From NCBI GenBank assembly GCA_018873245.2, contig JAEMBT020000005.1:10180001-10244000 (forward strand): a stretch of DNA of 64,000 bases, written 5' to 3'. Every line of letters starts with the position of its first letter. Positions within the stretch are counted from its first letter, which is position 1. Below the pieces are notes generated by a model. That model saw only the letters and a program-made list of their open reading frames with translations, did not search any database and was not told where the DNA came from. Both the position numbers and the translations under genes were made by a program. The DNA comes from Archegozetes longisetosus (lineage: Eukaryota; Arthropoda; Arachnida; Sarcoptiformes; Trhypochthoniidae). Positions 44,606 to 56,830 of the stretch are shown here, one piece after another.

Positions 44606-46632
44606 TTAATTGCTTTAATCCCTCATATTTAACAGTAAACTCAGCCTTACAATAAAACAAAATGCTTTTAAATCATCTTTTTTACACAATCAGTCTTTGA
44701 AATCACAAGAGTCTAACCAATTGTCTTGAAATCGAAAAAATCATTTCTTTTTACGTAGAGACGAATCGCCTCCTTTTGATGCCATATTTTTGTTTCACTT
44801 ATTTTTTGTGTATTTAACTATAATAAATATCGGGAAACGAGTCTTTCAATAAAAATTTTGAAAAAATCTCAGTGTTTGATAGGAAAGAGATATCAATATA
44901 ATTATCTAAAGTTTTGTTGATCATTATCTAATATATACAATTTTTATTGATTCTTTACTACTATAACATTTTCCCCTGAAATTAATCTTTTATTTACTTT
45001 ACATTTTTTCGTCTCAAAGCTGTGATATTATTTACAGTTTATATCAAATGAAAAAATGTATAATTGAGAATTTAATTTCTGGAGTTTATAATCTCAAGGA
45101 AAGGCACACTCTGGAGGCTGGAGTCAGAGCACAATTCCTGGAGTTCTGGTCACTCTAGTTTCTGCCCAAAATTAAGGCTTTATACTGGTAGCAAAGCTCA
45201 AAATGTTAAAAAGAAAAGCTCTTTATGCTGTGTCTGTTGGATGTAATTTTCAAACTATTAGAGAAAAAATATTTAATCTCTTTTAATATTGTAATAACGT
45301 CTAAGTTTCTTAATTAGACCTATACTGTAATACTTTTGTAACAGCCTATATTTTTAAACTCTAATTTTCATAACTCACCTTATATGTCAACATTTATTAC
45401 TGATTTAAAGATTACTTTTTGTTTGTACAAAAGAAATCTTCACACGCTTGTCTCAACTGTACAAGTTATGAAAACAGCTGAGAATAAGCATATCTCAACT
45501 CTTAAAACCTGCCTAAGTATGTCCTAGTTATACAATCTTTCAATCCTAGATAAATGTGCTATTGACCTTAAAAGGTTTAGCCTATCATTGTAAAACATTT
45601 TCTAATTTAACCCGCCTATTGTTCCTATAAAATGTCGTGTTTTTCTTAAATTTTTCGCTCTTTTTCTCAGTGTTAAAATCCTGTGAAATCTTATGTAATT
45701 TGTATTGTGATTATGTTTAATAAAGTGCTTATATTTTAAATTTGATTTTGTACACGCTCCTATCAAAGATCCAGACTTTACAATATTCGAGTAAAATGTA
45801 TTAATTGCTTAGTATCATGCCAAACACCTACAATTTTAAAACTATTTTTTTCAAACATGTTTGTCATCTATCTTAGGTTTCATTACTTTAAAGTAGACTA
45901 TTTTTTTGTGTTTTAATCCTTTGAGCAAATATTTACACATGAACAATGTCCTTCTCCCAGATTAAGGAATGTTAAGCCTCCAGGTGTTTATTTCTGTTCC
46001 ATATAAATGGAACGCTTTATCCTTTCAAGACGTAGTTGTCATTTTCTTATTGTAAATGCTACTCGTCTTTATTTATTTTTAAATAAAGTTTTCATTTGTA
46101 TTAAACCGTTTTATTGCTCTGCCGTCCACATTGAACACTAAGTTTCAGGAACACCACAAATCACAACGTAGTTAATGGCTTCTATTTGTGATTAAATTTT
46201 TAAAACGTGTAAAGTAATAATGATTAAGATTAGTTTCTATTTATCAAATGATGGTTTAAGTAGCAATTTTATGTCGATTGCAGTTTGGTACAGCAATAAG
46301 TTTTCACAAGATTTTGTATTTATTTTTAGAATTAACAGGTGAAAAGGTTTCTAATATTGACCTTATAAGGATTAAAATAGCAGGGGATTAAAATCTTTCA
46401 AAGTCGCCATAATTCTGACTCTTTCTGGGTTTTATTGCATTTCTTACACCTTATATACAGATTTTAATCGAATGTATCTTTAGTTTTTATTGTAGTAGGC
46501 AAACAGTGAACTTTAAATAAAGTTATCATTTTTAAAGACTAAATACGAAAACTTTACAAACGTTATAAAGATATTTTTCAAATATGATAAAGAAATAAAA
46601 TTCGAATTCTAATGTCTTTAATATTATTCTAC
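44606..46632. other. Intergenic
   Basis: No gene. Two stretches (about 45630-45770 and 45970-46130) each pair a TATA-like box with a downstream AATAAA, reminiscent of promoter/polyadenylation regions of retroelements, but no boundaries can be supported. A perfect hairpin GTTCCAT-ATAA-ATGGAAC lies at 45995-46012. Confidence 0.35.
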
Positions 46633-47565
46633 TCAAGCTAATCTACTAAATCTCCCACTAGATCCGCCACATCCTTCAGATTCACCCCCTGATCGACCAG
46701 TGAATCCTTCAGAACCACCACCATCACTTGATTTATTGTATCTTCGTTCACCCGTGGCAACAATAGTTCGAATCTCTTCCTGAACAGGTCGGATCTCTTG
46801 TATAATCTTTCGGCGTGGAGTGATAACTTCGTGAAGTTCTTGGGTGACGGGCTTATGAACTACATGAGTGAGCGTGTGTGGTCTATCTTCGGATCTTGTG
46901 AACTGGGTATATCCACCACCGCCTTCATGCTTTTGTTGTACATTAATGTGGCTTGAAGAAGATTTGAATCCAATTGTAAGGGGTTTAAAATTTGATCCAA
47001 CTTCGATAGCGATTGGAGCAATAGATCCAGATGACGGAACATCTCTGTACTCAGTACTATGTCTAGTTATAACAGCAGCTGGAATGATTCTGCCACCGGC
47101 GCCTCTACCATGGTTTGATCTACCTTCATATACTCCACCACTATATCCACCCTCACCCCGAGAGGTACCATAGACATCACCGGCATTACAGCAAACGATA
47201 AGGATAGATGCGATCAACAGCTAAGAGAAGATTCACTAAAATTTTAGTCTTAAAAATATGAATTTTTAATAAATTTTTAGAATTAATCTTTCCTCAATGT
47301 AAGACGATTAATAGTTCTCGAAAATAAATTTTTTATCAAAATCAGGTTGATTTGAAAATAATTATATATAAAAATTAGAAATAATCCGATAAAGTAAATC
47401 CGATAGAACAGTTTTCACAAAATATTTAGAGTATCTTTAAAAAATTCGAAAATATCCCAATTTTAATATTAATTCGAATAAAATCCTAACAAATAATTTT
47501 GAAGTTTAAGGAAAATCTTCAAGGAAATACACCTTACGTTATAGAAGGAAACTTACGTTAAACAT
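46633..47565 (-). CDS. Secreted glycine/serine-rich protein with RPVxEEIRTIVA motif (198 aa, two coding exons)
   Basis: Exon 1 codes only three residues (ATG at 47565 to 47557), ends at a consensus donor GTAAGT, and joins after a 336-bp intron (acceptor CTCTTAG) to exon 2, 47220-46633, in phase 0. The joined N-terminus MFNLLIASILIVCCNAGDVY is a good signal peptide, which exon 2 alone lacks. The mature protein has Gly/Ser-rich ends (GYSGGVYEGRSNHGRGAGG; SDGGGSEGFTGRSGGESEG) around a core containing ELHEVITPRRKIIQEIRPVQ and EEIRTIVATGERR. Arthropod cuticular or secreted proteins share the RPVxEExxTIVAxG motif, so a structural extracellular role is likely but not proven. AATAAA on the minus strand at 46486-46491 could be its polyadenylation signal. 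Confidence 0.8.
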
Positions 47566-47625
47566 TTTGCTGTATTTCTATTTTAGCTGGCTTAAGTTTT
47601 AGAATCAGACTAAAATTTTCCTCCT

Positions 47626-47634
47626 CTTTATATA
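47626..47634 (-). promoter_or_regulatory. TATA box of the glycine-rich secreted protein gene
   Basis: TATATAAAG on the minus strand, about 61-69 bp upstream of the ATG at 47565. A start site about 30 bp downstream would give a leader of about 36 bases. Confidence 0.7.
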
Positions 47635-49950
47635 CCATTTTCTCATAGCCAGATGAGAGACTTGAATAATAAGTCGTTACTACAAATCCAGTCAATTAAA
47701 AGATTTTTCTCCTTAGTTATAAGTTACTAATTTATGATAATTAAACCAAAATCACTTTCATGTTTATGTTGAATGAGAAAAAAATTTCAATGCCGTTTCT
47801 AAAAGTTTTAATGTTTTGCATATTAGACAGAGAACTGTCTAATGGAATAATAAAGAAAAAATTATAATAAATTATCGGTATAAAAACCAGTTCTTAACTT
47901 ATTCATTTCTGTGGGCAAATTGATGAGAAATAAAATTATTCAATTTACAGTTTTGAATTTTTTATTATTGAGAAAGATCAAAATATTAAAGACATTAATC
48001 AATTGTATAAGTTTTGTCCAGTCTAATTCGAATATAAAATTAGTCATTGTGGCACCATTACTTCTTCAGCTAAAATATCTAAAACACTAGTTAGAGTAGA
48101 TAAGAACAAAATTATTCACTTCATAACAGGTTCATTCAATATTAAAGAAGACCTTGAAAAAATCATATTTTGACACTATAGACTAATTGTAGTCCTTGAG
48201 TGGTAAAATTCTATTAATTGGAATAATTTTATGTTAGAAATCCGATCTATGGTTTAAAAAAATTTAAAATCATATTCACTATCGAAAGAATTCCACCAAG
48301 AGTTAAGTATTGGCTCCATTCCAAATAGGCAAAAGTGAAATCAAAACGACAATAATGGCTGCTCGTGAAGATATTATTCAACTATGAAATCTTAATAAAT
48401 GATTATTTTATACTTTCATTCGCCAAAATATATCATTAGCAGTCTTTTCTGATATACAATCAGCATGATTTTTCAAATGCAACGAACCAGTCATTTTATC
48501 TCTTAATCGGTTTTCAATTTATTGACTTGAATATAAATGGAATGTAATTATAGTTAACTCTTTAGTTAGATTTTGAATGTAAGATAAAGCCGATGGTGTA
48601 ATTTAAATCACAATTATCCTTAATTTCTTATTTTAAATGTAAGTCTATAGCCATCTAATTAATGTAGTGTACGGCACTAAATCAAACACTGCAAGTTAAT
48701 GACTCATTCATAACTTTCTTGATTAAAAAAGAGGAAGACATTGAAAAGCACTATCACCTATTAGTACAGAAAAGAGATTTAAGGACGGAGCAACACGTTT
48801 TATTTATAGCTGTAAAGTTATTTTTCAATGAATAACTCTTCAAGCGAAATCTTAGTGTGATATTGTATAAAAATTTATTACGCAATAACATCAACTGTAA
48901 GACACTAAGTATTGATAAAAGATGTCCTTTCATTTTCAAGAGATTGAGACAATCGTAATCTAGACTTACCACCCATTCTTCATTTGAATCCTGTACAAAA
49001 TATATTACAAGGAGTACCATTATATATTTTTTGGAACTTATTATTCTTTAGTTGGTGTCTATCAGTAATCAATTACATTATTTAATCTATCAATATTTAA
49101 TGTTATTAATAATATCAAGTGTTCGGATTATGACAACTCTAGTTTTGGCAAAAACCCTGAATGAGCAATGGATCTGAGTGCACATATTATTGTTATGCCG
49201 TTCAGGTTCGAGCTCATAAACCTAAACGCATAACTGGGGACTAAAGTTAACTATTTATCCAGAATTCTGAAACAAATATTCTATTAAATTATTAGTTATA
49301 TTATACTTTGTTTGATTGCAATCTTTTATTTTCTTTAAAAATTATAAGTAATTAAAATAATATTTAATTAACAAATAGATAAAGAAATATAAAATAGGAC
49401 TTAGACGTGATTTCATTATTTGATTGATACATAAAAATGTTATAAACATATTTAAAAGTTTTCACATATTAAAAGATTTTAATTCTTTCTAACACTTTTC
49501 TACATTCACTTAGAGGCATAATGAGGTCCTCTTCTCAAGGCCTCCGCCCAAAGACTGACTCTCTTTGCTAGTTTTTTAACATATCTTATATAAACAAAAT
49601 AGATCTGAATTGTTATTCTTTTAAAATATGAGCCGCATTTCATAGCTAACGATAATACAATGATAACCTTGAAAGCATTAGTAAAGCATTACATAAAATA
49701 TAAAGCAGTTTAAAGATAACTGTTTGACAAACTATTTTAAAAGAATGAAAAACTGATTTAAAATCAAAGAATTTATATCTGCATAACATTATTTTATCAA
49801 TGTCCCGATTTGGCAAATCGAGATGAAAACTAAATATTTAAGTTTATAAATTTTCCAATTTGAACCTTTCCAATGATTTTCTGCCTATTTCCGAAGAAGC
49901 AGTCTATTATTCGGTAAGTTAGTAGAAATTGGTTCAAAATTAGCGAATAT
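47635..49950. other. Intergenic
   Basis: No gene recognised. A minus-strand frame at 48754-49020 has no resemblance to a family I know. A sequence near 49203 (CAGGTTCGAGCTC) looks like a pol III B box but no tRNA fold or A box fits. Confidence 0.4.
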
Positions 49951-50227
49951 TGTAGCGCTATTGCGATTTATATTGCCAAACGCAAGCGGTATTCCGTCTG
50001 TAAACGTTTGGTTATAACAATCGGGAGCACTTCTCGTGAGAGGAGCAAATGCCAAAAGGCGACTGGGCTGAAAGTGTTTGGAGACACTTCTTATATGCAG
50101 TTTTTAGAGCTGCATACATTCAGTGTTACAAAGTTCAGTCCAGTTCAGATAGTGAATGTCGCTGCAATGAGTGAGTAGCAACTACAAGGAAAACTCACTA
50201 CAACGAACACCAACTCTCTGCTCAACA
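49951..50227. mobile_element. Candidate solo LTR, 277 bp
   Basis: A distinctly less AT-rich block starts TGTAGCGCTATTGC and ends TCTGCTCAACA (TG...CA termini), bordered by ATAT on both sides (49947-49950 and 50228-50231), as expected of LTR retrotransposon insertion. A TATA-like CTTATATGC lies inside. No internal coding region flanks it, so if real it is a solo LTR, an old relic. The family is not assignable and the call is tentative. Confidence 0.35.
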
Positions 50228-51117
50228 ATATTAAAGACTAAAGGCATTCATGATAGTAACACAACTTTTCGATTTGATGGTAAATGTAAGTTTGGCTTAA
50301 TCTTAAAACGTAGACGCTTTAAATTCATTCCTTTTAAAAGTTTACTAGCATTTCACCAAAATGAAATATCATTTAGCTCAACTATTAGACTTTAGTCATT
50401 AATGAGAAATTTACTCGAATTCACCAAAATATATGTAAAACTTTTAACTTAATTAATTATAACTTCGTTATCTCAAATCGTATGTCAGAAAAGCCTCGAA
50501 TTTTAGGCACAAACCAGTATTTCGCAAACTATGTTCTTAGACAAAAAGAAGGATAATTTTATGAAAAAATTTATGCACTCATCATACCATAGTTCTCAAA
50601 TTTCAAACTATTTTCGTTTTGGAAGTTCACTTTAATGGACAATCGAATAGTTAAGCTGATTTTTAGAAATATTATTAATTCAAATGATAGAAACCCTCTA
50701 TAGACTATTTAAAAATTTAATCTTCTTATAATATAAAAAGTTTAAATATTCAGATTCTGGACTTGAAACCACAAAAATCTCTTAAATTCTAGATGATTAT
50801 CAAACTCTAATCAAGTTTATTTTGATTGATACCTCTCATTAAATAATTTGAAAATATTTGAAAAAGAAGCACATAGTAGTCTTAATTATATCGATTTGAT
50901 TTCAGTTTTAATTTTTATTAAGAAATAATTTTTGAACTAATATTTAATGAAAGTTAATTTTAATCACTAAATACTTAAACATAAGAAATTTTAAGTCAAT
51001 GAGTCTAAAAGTTTGAAAAGAACCTAAAAGAAACACTTATTGTCTATTCATTTACTAAAATTCTGACCGAAAACCTAAGTTTTGTAAGAGATCAATTAAT
51101 TACTTTCAAATGAATAA
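50228..51117. other. Intergenic, 3' flank of the UGT gene
   Basis: No gene recognised; a plus-strand 74-codon frame at 50171-50395 overlaps the candidate LTR end and appears to be chance. A minus-strand AATAAA near 50914-50919 could serve the UGT transcript. Confidence 0.4.
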
Positions 51118-52415
51118 TCAATATTTGACCAAACCTTCAAAAAGTTCTATAACTTTAGTTATGCTTTTTGATGACTGTATTCTTTCAGACATTTTATTTA
51201 ACTTTGAAGCAAGTTCTTCATTATTCAATAGTATTTCAATACTTTCGAGTAGTTCAGCTCCTGTGCATTTGTATGGATCAAGTTTTAAACCAAATCCTTT
51301 CTCTTGTATTCTCTGTGCATTATCGAACTGGTCAGTAAATAATGGCATTACAATCATTGGTTTACCGAAATATAAACTTTCAGTAAAAGTATTATTTCCG
51401 CCATGAGTTATGACTAGATCTACAATCTCTAAGACTTTGATTTGTGGAACAGTTTTCTCGCCCCACATATTGTCTGCCAATTCGTACTCTTCATGAAGAG
51501 GACCTTTCGATACAATAAATCGATGTTTAGATTTAGATAGTATTGAAACGAGTCTCTTCATGAGTTCAATGTCTGCACAACCTATTGTTCCCATTGACAG
51601 ATAAATCAATTTTCCAGATTTATTCATCAACTTTTCTGGTATTTCAAAAGATTCTTCATTTCCGGATCTTTTGAAACAATCAAATCGATACCAGTTATCA
51701 GGCAATTGTCTTAAGTCTGTGTAATCGAGTTCTTCGGGAAACATATAAATGTTTAGATAAGGAGAAGGAATAGTAAACTTATTTTCAGGCAGAGAAGGAC
51801 ATCCCTTAGACATAATCCAATTATTAAAACTATTCCAATTATCTCGAGTCGCCTCTTTCACTGCTTCTCTGAAAACATTCCGTTCATTTTGATATCCAGT
51901 CGATGGCAAACCTGAACCCGAAGGAGGAATCCTTTCGTCATCAAAAGCTCGCTCAGTATATAAAGGATTACAACTTATAGACCAAACCCATGGAACACCT
52001 GAATACATCAATGATGGCATGCAATACAAACTATCGATGACTATGAGATCAGGTTTTATACGATTCAAAATTTCTTTCATAAAAGGATCAGATTTTTGTA
52101 CTGATCAATCATTTCTTTTGCTAAATTTTTTCCATAGTTCTTAATCTTCTCTATCGGTGATCTTGATCCCAAAAGTCCGCTTTTGACACACATCTCTGAC
52201 CAGATTTTCGCTGCATTTCCAGCTGTTTTGTTTGCTGAAAGTTCAATAATTTCTTCTTCAAATCCATAAATATTGAGTTTTTGTTTCCATTTATCACTTA
52301 TAGCGAACACAATTCTATGTCCTCTATCTCTAAGGACTTCTCCAATACCAATGCATGCGTTGACATGTCCAACAGCATCCAATGGAGCAAAAAGTATCGT
52401 TAACTTTTCAGGCAT
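51118..52415 (-). CDS. UDP-glycosyltransferase, cytosolic type, with one frameshift
   Basis: UGTs transfer a sugar from UDP-sugar to small lipophilic acceptors, a detoxification reaction. The chosen start is the ATG at 52415 (MPEKLTILFAPLDAVGHVNA); the upstream in-frame residues are preceded by a good splice acceptor (CAATTTTCAG), suggesting a 5' UTR intron. H17 in AVGHVN is the expected catalytic base. The C-terminal donor-binding signature is VPQIKVL...VITHGGNNTFTE...MPLFTDQFDNAQ. The two reading pieces (52415-52077 and 52080-51118) meet at a run of five A's near 52093; one missing base there would restore a continuous 432-residue protein. There is no signal peptide or C-terminal membrane anchor, unlike animal ER-bound UGTs. 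Mite UGTs of this kind are known and have been attributed to ancient transfer from bacteria. It is either a recent pseudogene or affected by a homopolymer sequencing error. Confidence 0.85.
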
Positions 52416-55104
52416 TTCAATTACTGAAAATTGTTTCACAATATTTCCTAACTTAATAAGGTATCTAAACAACTACTTCGATTTCAAATATTACAAATAT
52501 ATGTCTATATTATAAAGCGTTTTATGTTACTTTTCAGATATAGAACAGATATGTATTGAAGTACTAATAGTGGTACTTATTCTCATTCCACTAGACTAAT
52601 GTAATGTAGGTGTAACTCAAGACTCAATTTTCGTATAAACTAAATATCTATCCCATGATTTGCAATCAGTATTTATTTCAGATTCTTCTCTAATGCAAGT
52701 CAGCACTAGTCAAACCTCTTGATTGGTTCACAAACTCTTTCTACTCTAGAACTAAAGAAAATTTATAATATATTATCTTAAATTTCGAGTCAAGAAAAGA
52801 TTTACTCGATTAGGTATCTTTCGAATTTATCGAACAATACCACAGCTATACTTATATTTTCACTTACAGATGTTTGCGAACTTGTATACGATTTTAACTG
52901 AATGAAGTTATGTTAAAAGTCTAATGTTATCTCAAGTTTATTATCAAATGCAAGAGTATGCTTGAAAATTTTGTACTTTAATCAGACTATCTCAATAGCT
53001 GGTAAAACTGATTTAAGTTTTATAAATAACTAGAGTACATTTGGATAATTTATTATAAGATATATAGCTTCGCAATAATCTATGTGAAAAAGCCTTGGAA
53101 TTAAGGAAATGTAATTTACGGAAATCAAAATCAAGTTTTTTAATCGTTGTGTGCAAGCTATCCATCAATTGAGAAATAAGTTAACCTTGACATAAAAATA
53201 TAAATATTTGATAAACGATAATTGAAATATAAATAGGCTGAGGAGACCTGAGCTATATTTTTAATTTCATTTTATCTAATAACAGTGTAATTATTTCACG
53301 TCATTTACGTAAGGTCTAGCTCTTACAATTTCCGCGCTATATATCCGTTTTCCAAAAAGGCACACATTAATCACTTTTTTGTCTGACATATTCGATTAAT
53401 CATTGAGTGAGACACATCTCCTTCTTCACAATCTTTGTAGAACGCCATTTTGACCAAAAGTTAATCATTTTTTATGTATAAATATCATAAATAAAATTGA
53501 GATTTGTTCTAAAATTGCATGCTTTTGGGATCTACTGGTCAATCCACACCTCTAAAGCAGTCGGTCACCACAAGGCATTAAATACACTGACATAAATAGG
53601 GCGTGTATTATTCACATAAAGAGGTCAACTAATCTTTAAGCATCTCACTTAATTTTGAATAAATGCATATTTTTCATTGCTCTATTCCTTATATTGATAA
53701 GTTTTTCAACGTGTGACATCGCTTTGAATCAATACAGGAGAATAGTGGGAAGACTAATTGACTCTAAAGTCAAGACATCAAAAACTTTAGTATAAAGCCC
53801 CTAAAGTTAATTTGAATAATATAATCATGTTTCGATTCATGCAATTTATTTGGAAGAAATTAGTTAAATTTTTGAATAGAAATCATAATAACCATTTTTT
53901 GTAAAACTTTCCACATTTTAATCTTTATAGTGATTGAATTTGTTGATTAACTTATTTTCAAGTTCAGTTCTACATTCACTAAAATATTAATTTTTCAATA
54001 GTATCAAAAGGTTGAGTGTATCAACTAAAAACTCATCATGTTCCTGCTTAGCTTTGAAATATTTCACATTCTTTGTCCAACTGTCTATTCAGGGCTCATA
54101 AAGTTCTTCGCCTTATTTTTATGGATAAATGTCCATTTCTCATTGCTTTACATAATTATAGATTGACTAGGAATAGGCCCGCCAATGACGGGCCAAATAC
54201 AGGGTACAAAATTTCAATGAATTTCAAATGCAAAAGTGAGTAAATAAAATTATTTAAAACCTTTAGCATAAATTATCATAGTATTTGATTGATATGAAAA
54301 TTGTTTCAAAAATACACATACATTTTTTACTCTAATTTTAGTGAAAATCCATGACTAAAAGTAGCTTATAGGTTTAGCTGAGTTGAAATCTCTGTCAAGC
54401 ATTATAGTCAATGTCAAAAATTACTTAAAATTTATTTTGATTTTTAGTTTTGCGATCAAATTTAAACACATTAAAATTTGTAGAAAATTTTATTGTTTTG
54501 AAACTCTCAAATATTCTCAGTTGAAGTCTTAATAATAATCTTACACTTTCCTAATTATTAAGTTTGTTGTGTATATTGATGAGTAATTTTAACAACATTT
54601 TAAGACTTAAGCATAATTTAATTTATTTGTCAACTCAGAAACAAGATTAGTTAAATTTTTACGCAATTGAATGGACGCAAGCAAACTTTTTTATATCTTT
54701 TGTTAACATATTGTTTGGTTAACTTGAAATCAATAACAAAATATGAAAAGTTCTAAAAAAGTAATTTTTTCAAAGTTCTTAATGAAATGAAGATATTTTA
54801 CTCAAAACTTTTTCAATTAAGTTATCAAATAATCAAACACAGGTTCACTATGAATTAACTCATCTTTCAGATTTAAATGGTTAAAAAAGTAAAATAAAAA
54901 TGGGCAAAATATCTATGGTTAACCTATCAATCTTTAATAACATTAAATAACTTAATAATAACATTACCTAAATACGAACAATACCAAAACTAATTTAAAC
55001 TAATAAAATCTGAAATTTTACTATTTCCGAAAGCTTATCAGTATTAGATCAGATAACAATACAATCTACAGTAGAATCTTCATAAATATAACTATTAGAA
55101 ATTA
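52416..55104. other. Intergenic
   Basis: No gene recognised. A 6-bp GC-rich hairpin GGCCCG-CCAATGA-CGGGCC lies near 54177-54195, unusual in this composition. Weak direct similarity links about 53650-53700 and 54115-54165. Confidence 0.4.
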
Positions 55105-55280
55105 AACGTTTCGGCCAATAGTATAGTTGTTTAATTACCGATGTAGCCAGTAGCCACTTTCGGCAACCACGACACCCTATCTCGAGTCCACAAGTTATAA
55201 TGAGTATAATGATACCTATATTTGGTGCCTACGACCACCACAGATTGAGATTTTAAGGTATCAACAGACAAACACATACA
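55105..55280 (+). repeat. Dispersed repeat, copy 2
   Basis: Relative of 3120-3295, with shared ordered blocks starting at TTCGGCCAATA (55110). See copy 1 for the comparison. Confidence 0.45.
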
Positions 55281-55801
55281 AACATCATTGTAATAGATAT
55301 GGTCTAATAAATATTATGAACAATACTCTACCTCAACAAAGGTTAAAATCATATGTGGTGTTTGATTTTCAAAATCTGCACTTTTGTTATTTCACAAATC
55401 CGAAATAAGGTAACTCTCAAAAAATTACTTAAAAAAAATAAAAAGTTCGAGATAAGATAAAAATGCTACAAAGCTACCTCTTTCCGAACTAAGATTGCAT
55501 TTTTGAAATATCAAAAGTTCTTATTCTTATATAAGCAATTCTTATATATTCTTATATTAAGCAAGTTTATGTCTTTTAAAGAACAGATAACATCCATGAA
55601 ACAACAATCTCTCCTAACTTTCAGCAGATATGTTATAGAAATCTTATTATGTTAGTTTTAAATGAAAATTCATAAAATGTTTCATCAGTTAAAGCAAGTT
55701 TTTGGATTCTTACTATATAGTCAAATAGCTAATCATCATAATCATCATAACATGAAAATTTAATTTTTCTGAAACAGTATTATTAAAAGCTTTCTTAATA
55801 C

Positions 55802-55937
55802 CTTCAGCTCGAGTTAAAAGCAATTCATCTTTCGTTTTTGAAGAGAGTCTTATGTTTAAGATTATGAGTATAAAATAGCATAGAAGACGACTTTTAACTT
55901 CAGATTCATATAATTCATAGTTAGCAATAGTGATCAT
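55802..55937 (-). CDS. Unrecognised candidate exon in duplication unit A
   Basis: ATG at 55937 begins MITIANYELYESEVKSRLLC and continues RLSSKTKDELLLTRAE; a splice-donor-like GGTATTAAG follows at 55801-55793, making a 136-base exon. The unit B copy (61381-61246) has the same length; over the last 120 bases only one, synonymous, change is seen, whereas the flanks and the sequence beyond the putative donor differ more. That pattern favours a translated exon, but no partner exon or family was recognised. Confidence 0.35.
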
Positions 55938-56240
55938 TTGAATAACATGTAAATTATTAACATGTTATGATTTTTCGTTTTAATACTACTAACATTTGAC
56001 GATAAGAGTTATGAAAAACTTATCTCTATATTATTTTGCCATTAGTTATGAGTTCAATAATTAAGTTAAATAAAAATTGTTGAATGTATAATTTTTAGTA
56101 TTTTAGTCTTAAAAGTAAGACTCCTCTTCAAAAATAATATTCTCTTTTGTTCCATGGATATGAAATATTGATCGATAAGCACTTAATGACAACAATATTT
56201 TTACCGATTTAATGATCTGAAATGATATCAATTTTAATGG

Positions 56241-56822
56241 GGATACGGTCAAAATCCCGACAATCAAAATCCCGAAATGTTGAAATCCCGACATCTTAGA
56301 ATTCAAACGTGTAAACTCATATAAAAACAATTTTATTAAAAGTGCATTTCAAATAATAAATGAAATAAATATATTCCGTTTAACTAAAAAGAAATATTAT
56401 GATCTATACCGCGAATTTCATATTACTATAATTTGAACGATTGTTGATGACTGTCATAATCCTTTTTTCCCGATCAGCGAGTCTTCTTTGTGAAACTAAT
56501 AACCTCTCAACCTCCCAAGTCAGTTATTTATGTGTATATTGATAATGTATAATTTTTTAAAAGTATTTATATCAATTAAAAAAATATTAATTTTATTATT
56601 ACATTCTGAAATTTTAAATTTGAATATAGGCTAAACAAGTAATAATTGATTTTATTGTCGGAATTTTAACTGTTAGGATTTTAATTATCGTGCTTTTAAC
56701 CTGTCGGGATTTTAACCTTATCGGGATTCTGATTGTCGGGATTATAACCTGTTGGGATTATAACCTTATCGGGATTTTAATTGTCGGGATTAAGAGCTGT
56801 CGGGATTTCGAACCAGACCCAT
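56241..56822. mobile_element. hAT-like MITE, 582 bp, with TCGGGATT subterminal repeats
   Basis: Bordered by TTTAATGG (56233-56240) and ATTAATGG (56823-56830), an 8-bp target duplication with one change. The orthologous position in unit B (61677-61684, TTTAATGG) is empty, proving the insertion. Ends are imperfect inverted repeats (GGATACGGTCAAAATCCCGA against, reversed, GGGTCTGGTTCGAAATCCCG). The motif TGTCGGGATT or its inverse recurs many times near both ends, spaced about 16-25 bp, like the subterminal transposase-binding repeats of hAT elements. No ORF. Confidence 0.75.
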
Positions 56823-56830
56823 ATTAATGG

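Noticed and set aside
45630-46135. Two LTR-like segments with TATA and AATAAA
   Set aside because: No matching TG/CA borders with target duplications could be supported, and TATA-like and AATAAA strings are expected by chance at this composition.
48754-49020. 88-codon minus-strand frame
   Set aside because: No recognisable family and no promoter or splice signals; treated as chance.
49130-49240. Possible tRNA or tRNA-derived SINE (CAGGTTCGAGCTC)
   Set aside because: The B-box-like motif is present but no acceptable A box, cloverleaf or tail was found at the right spacing.
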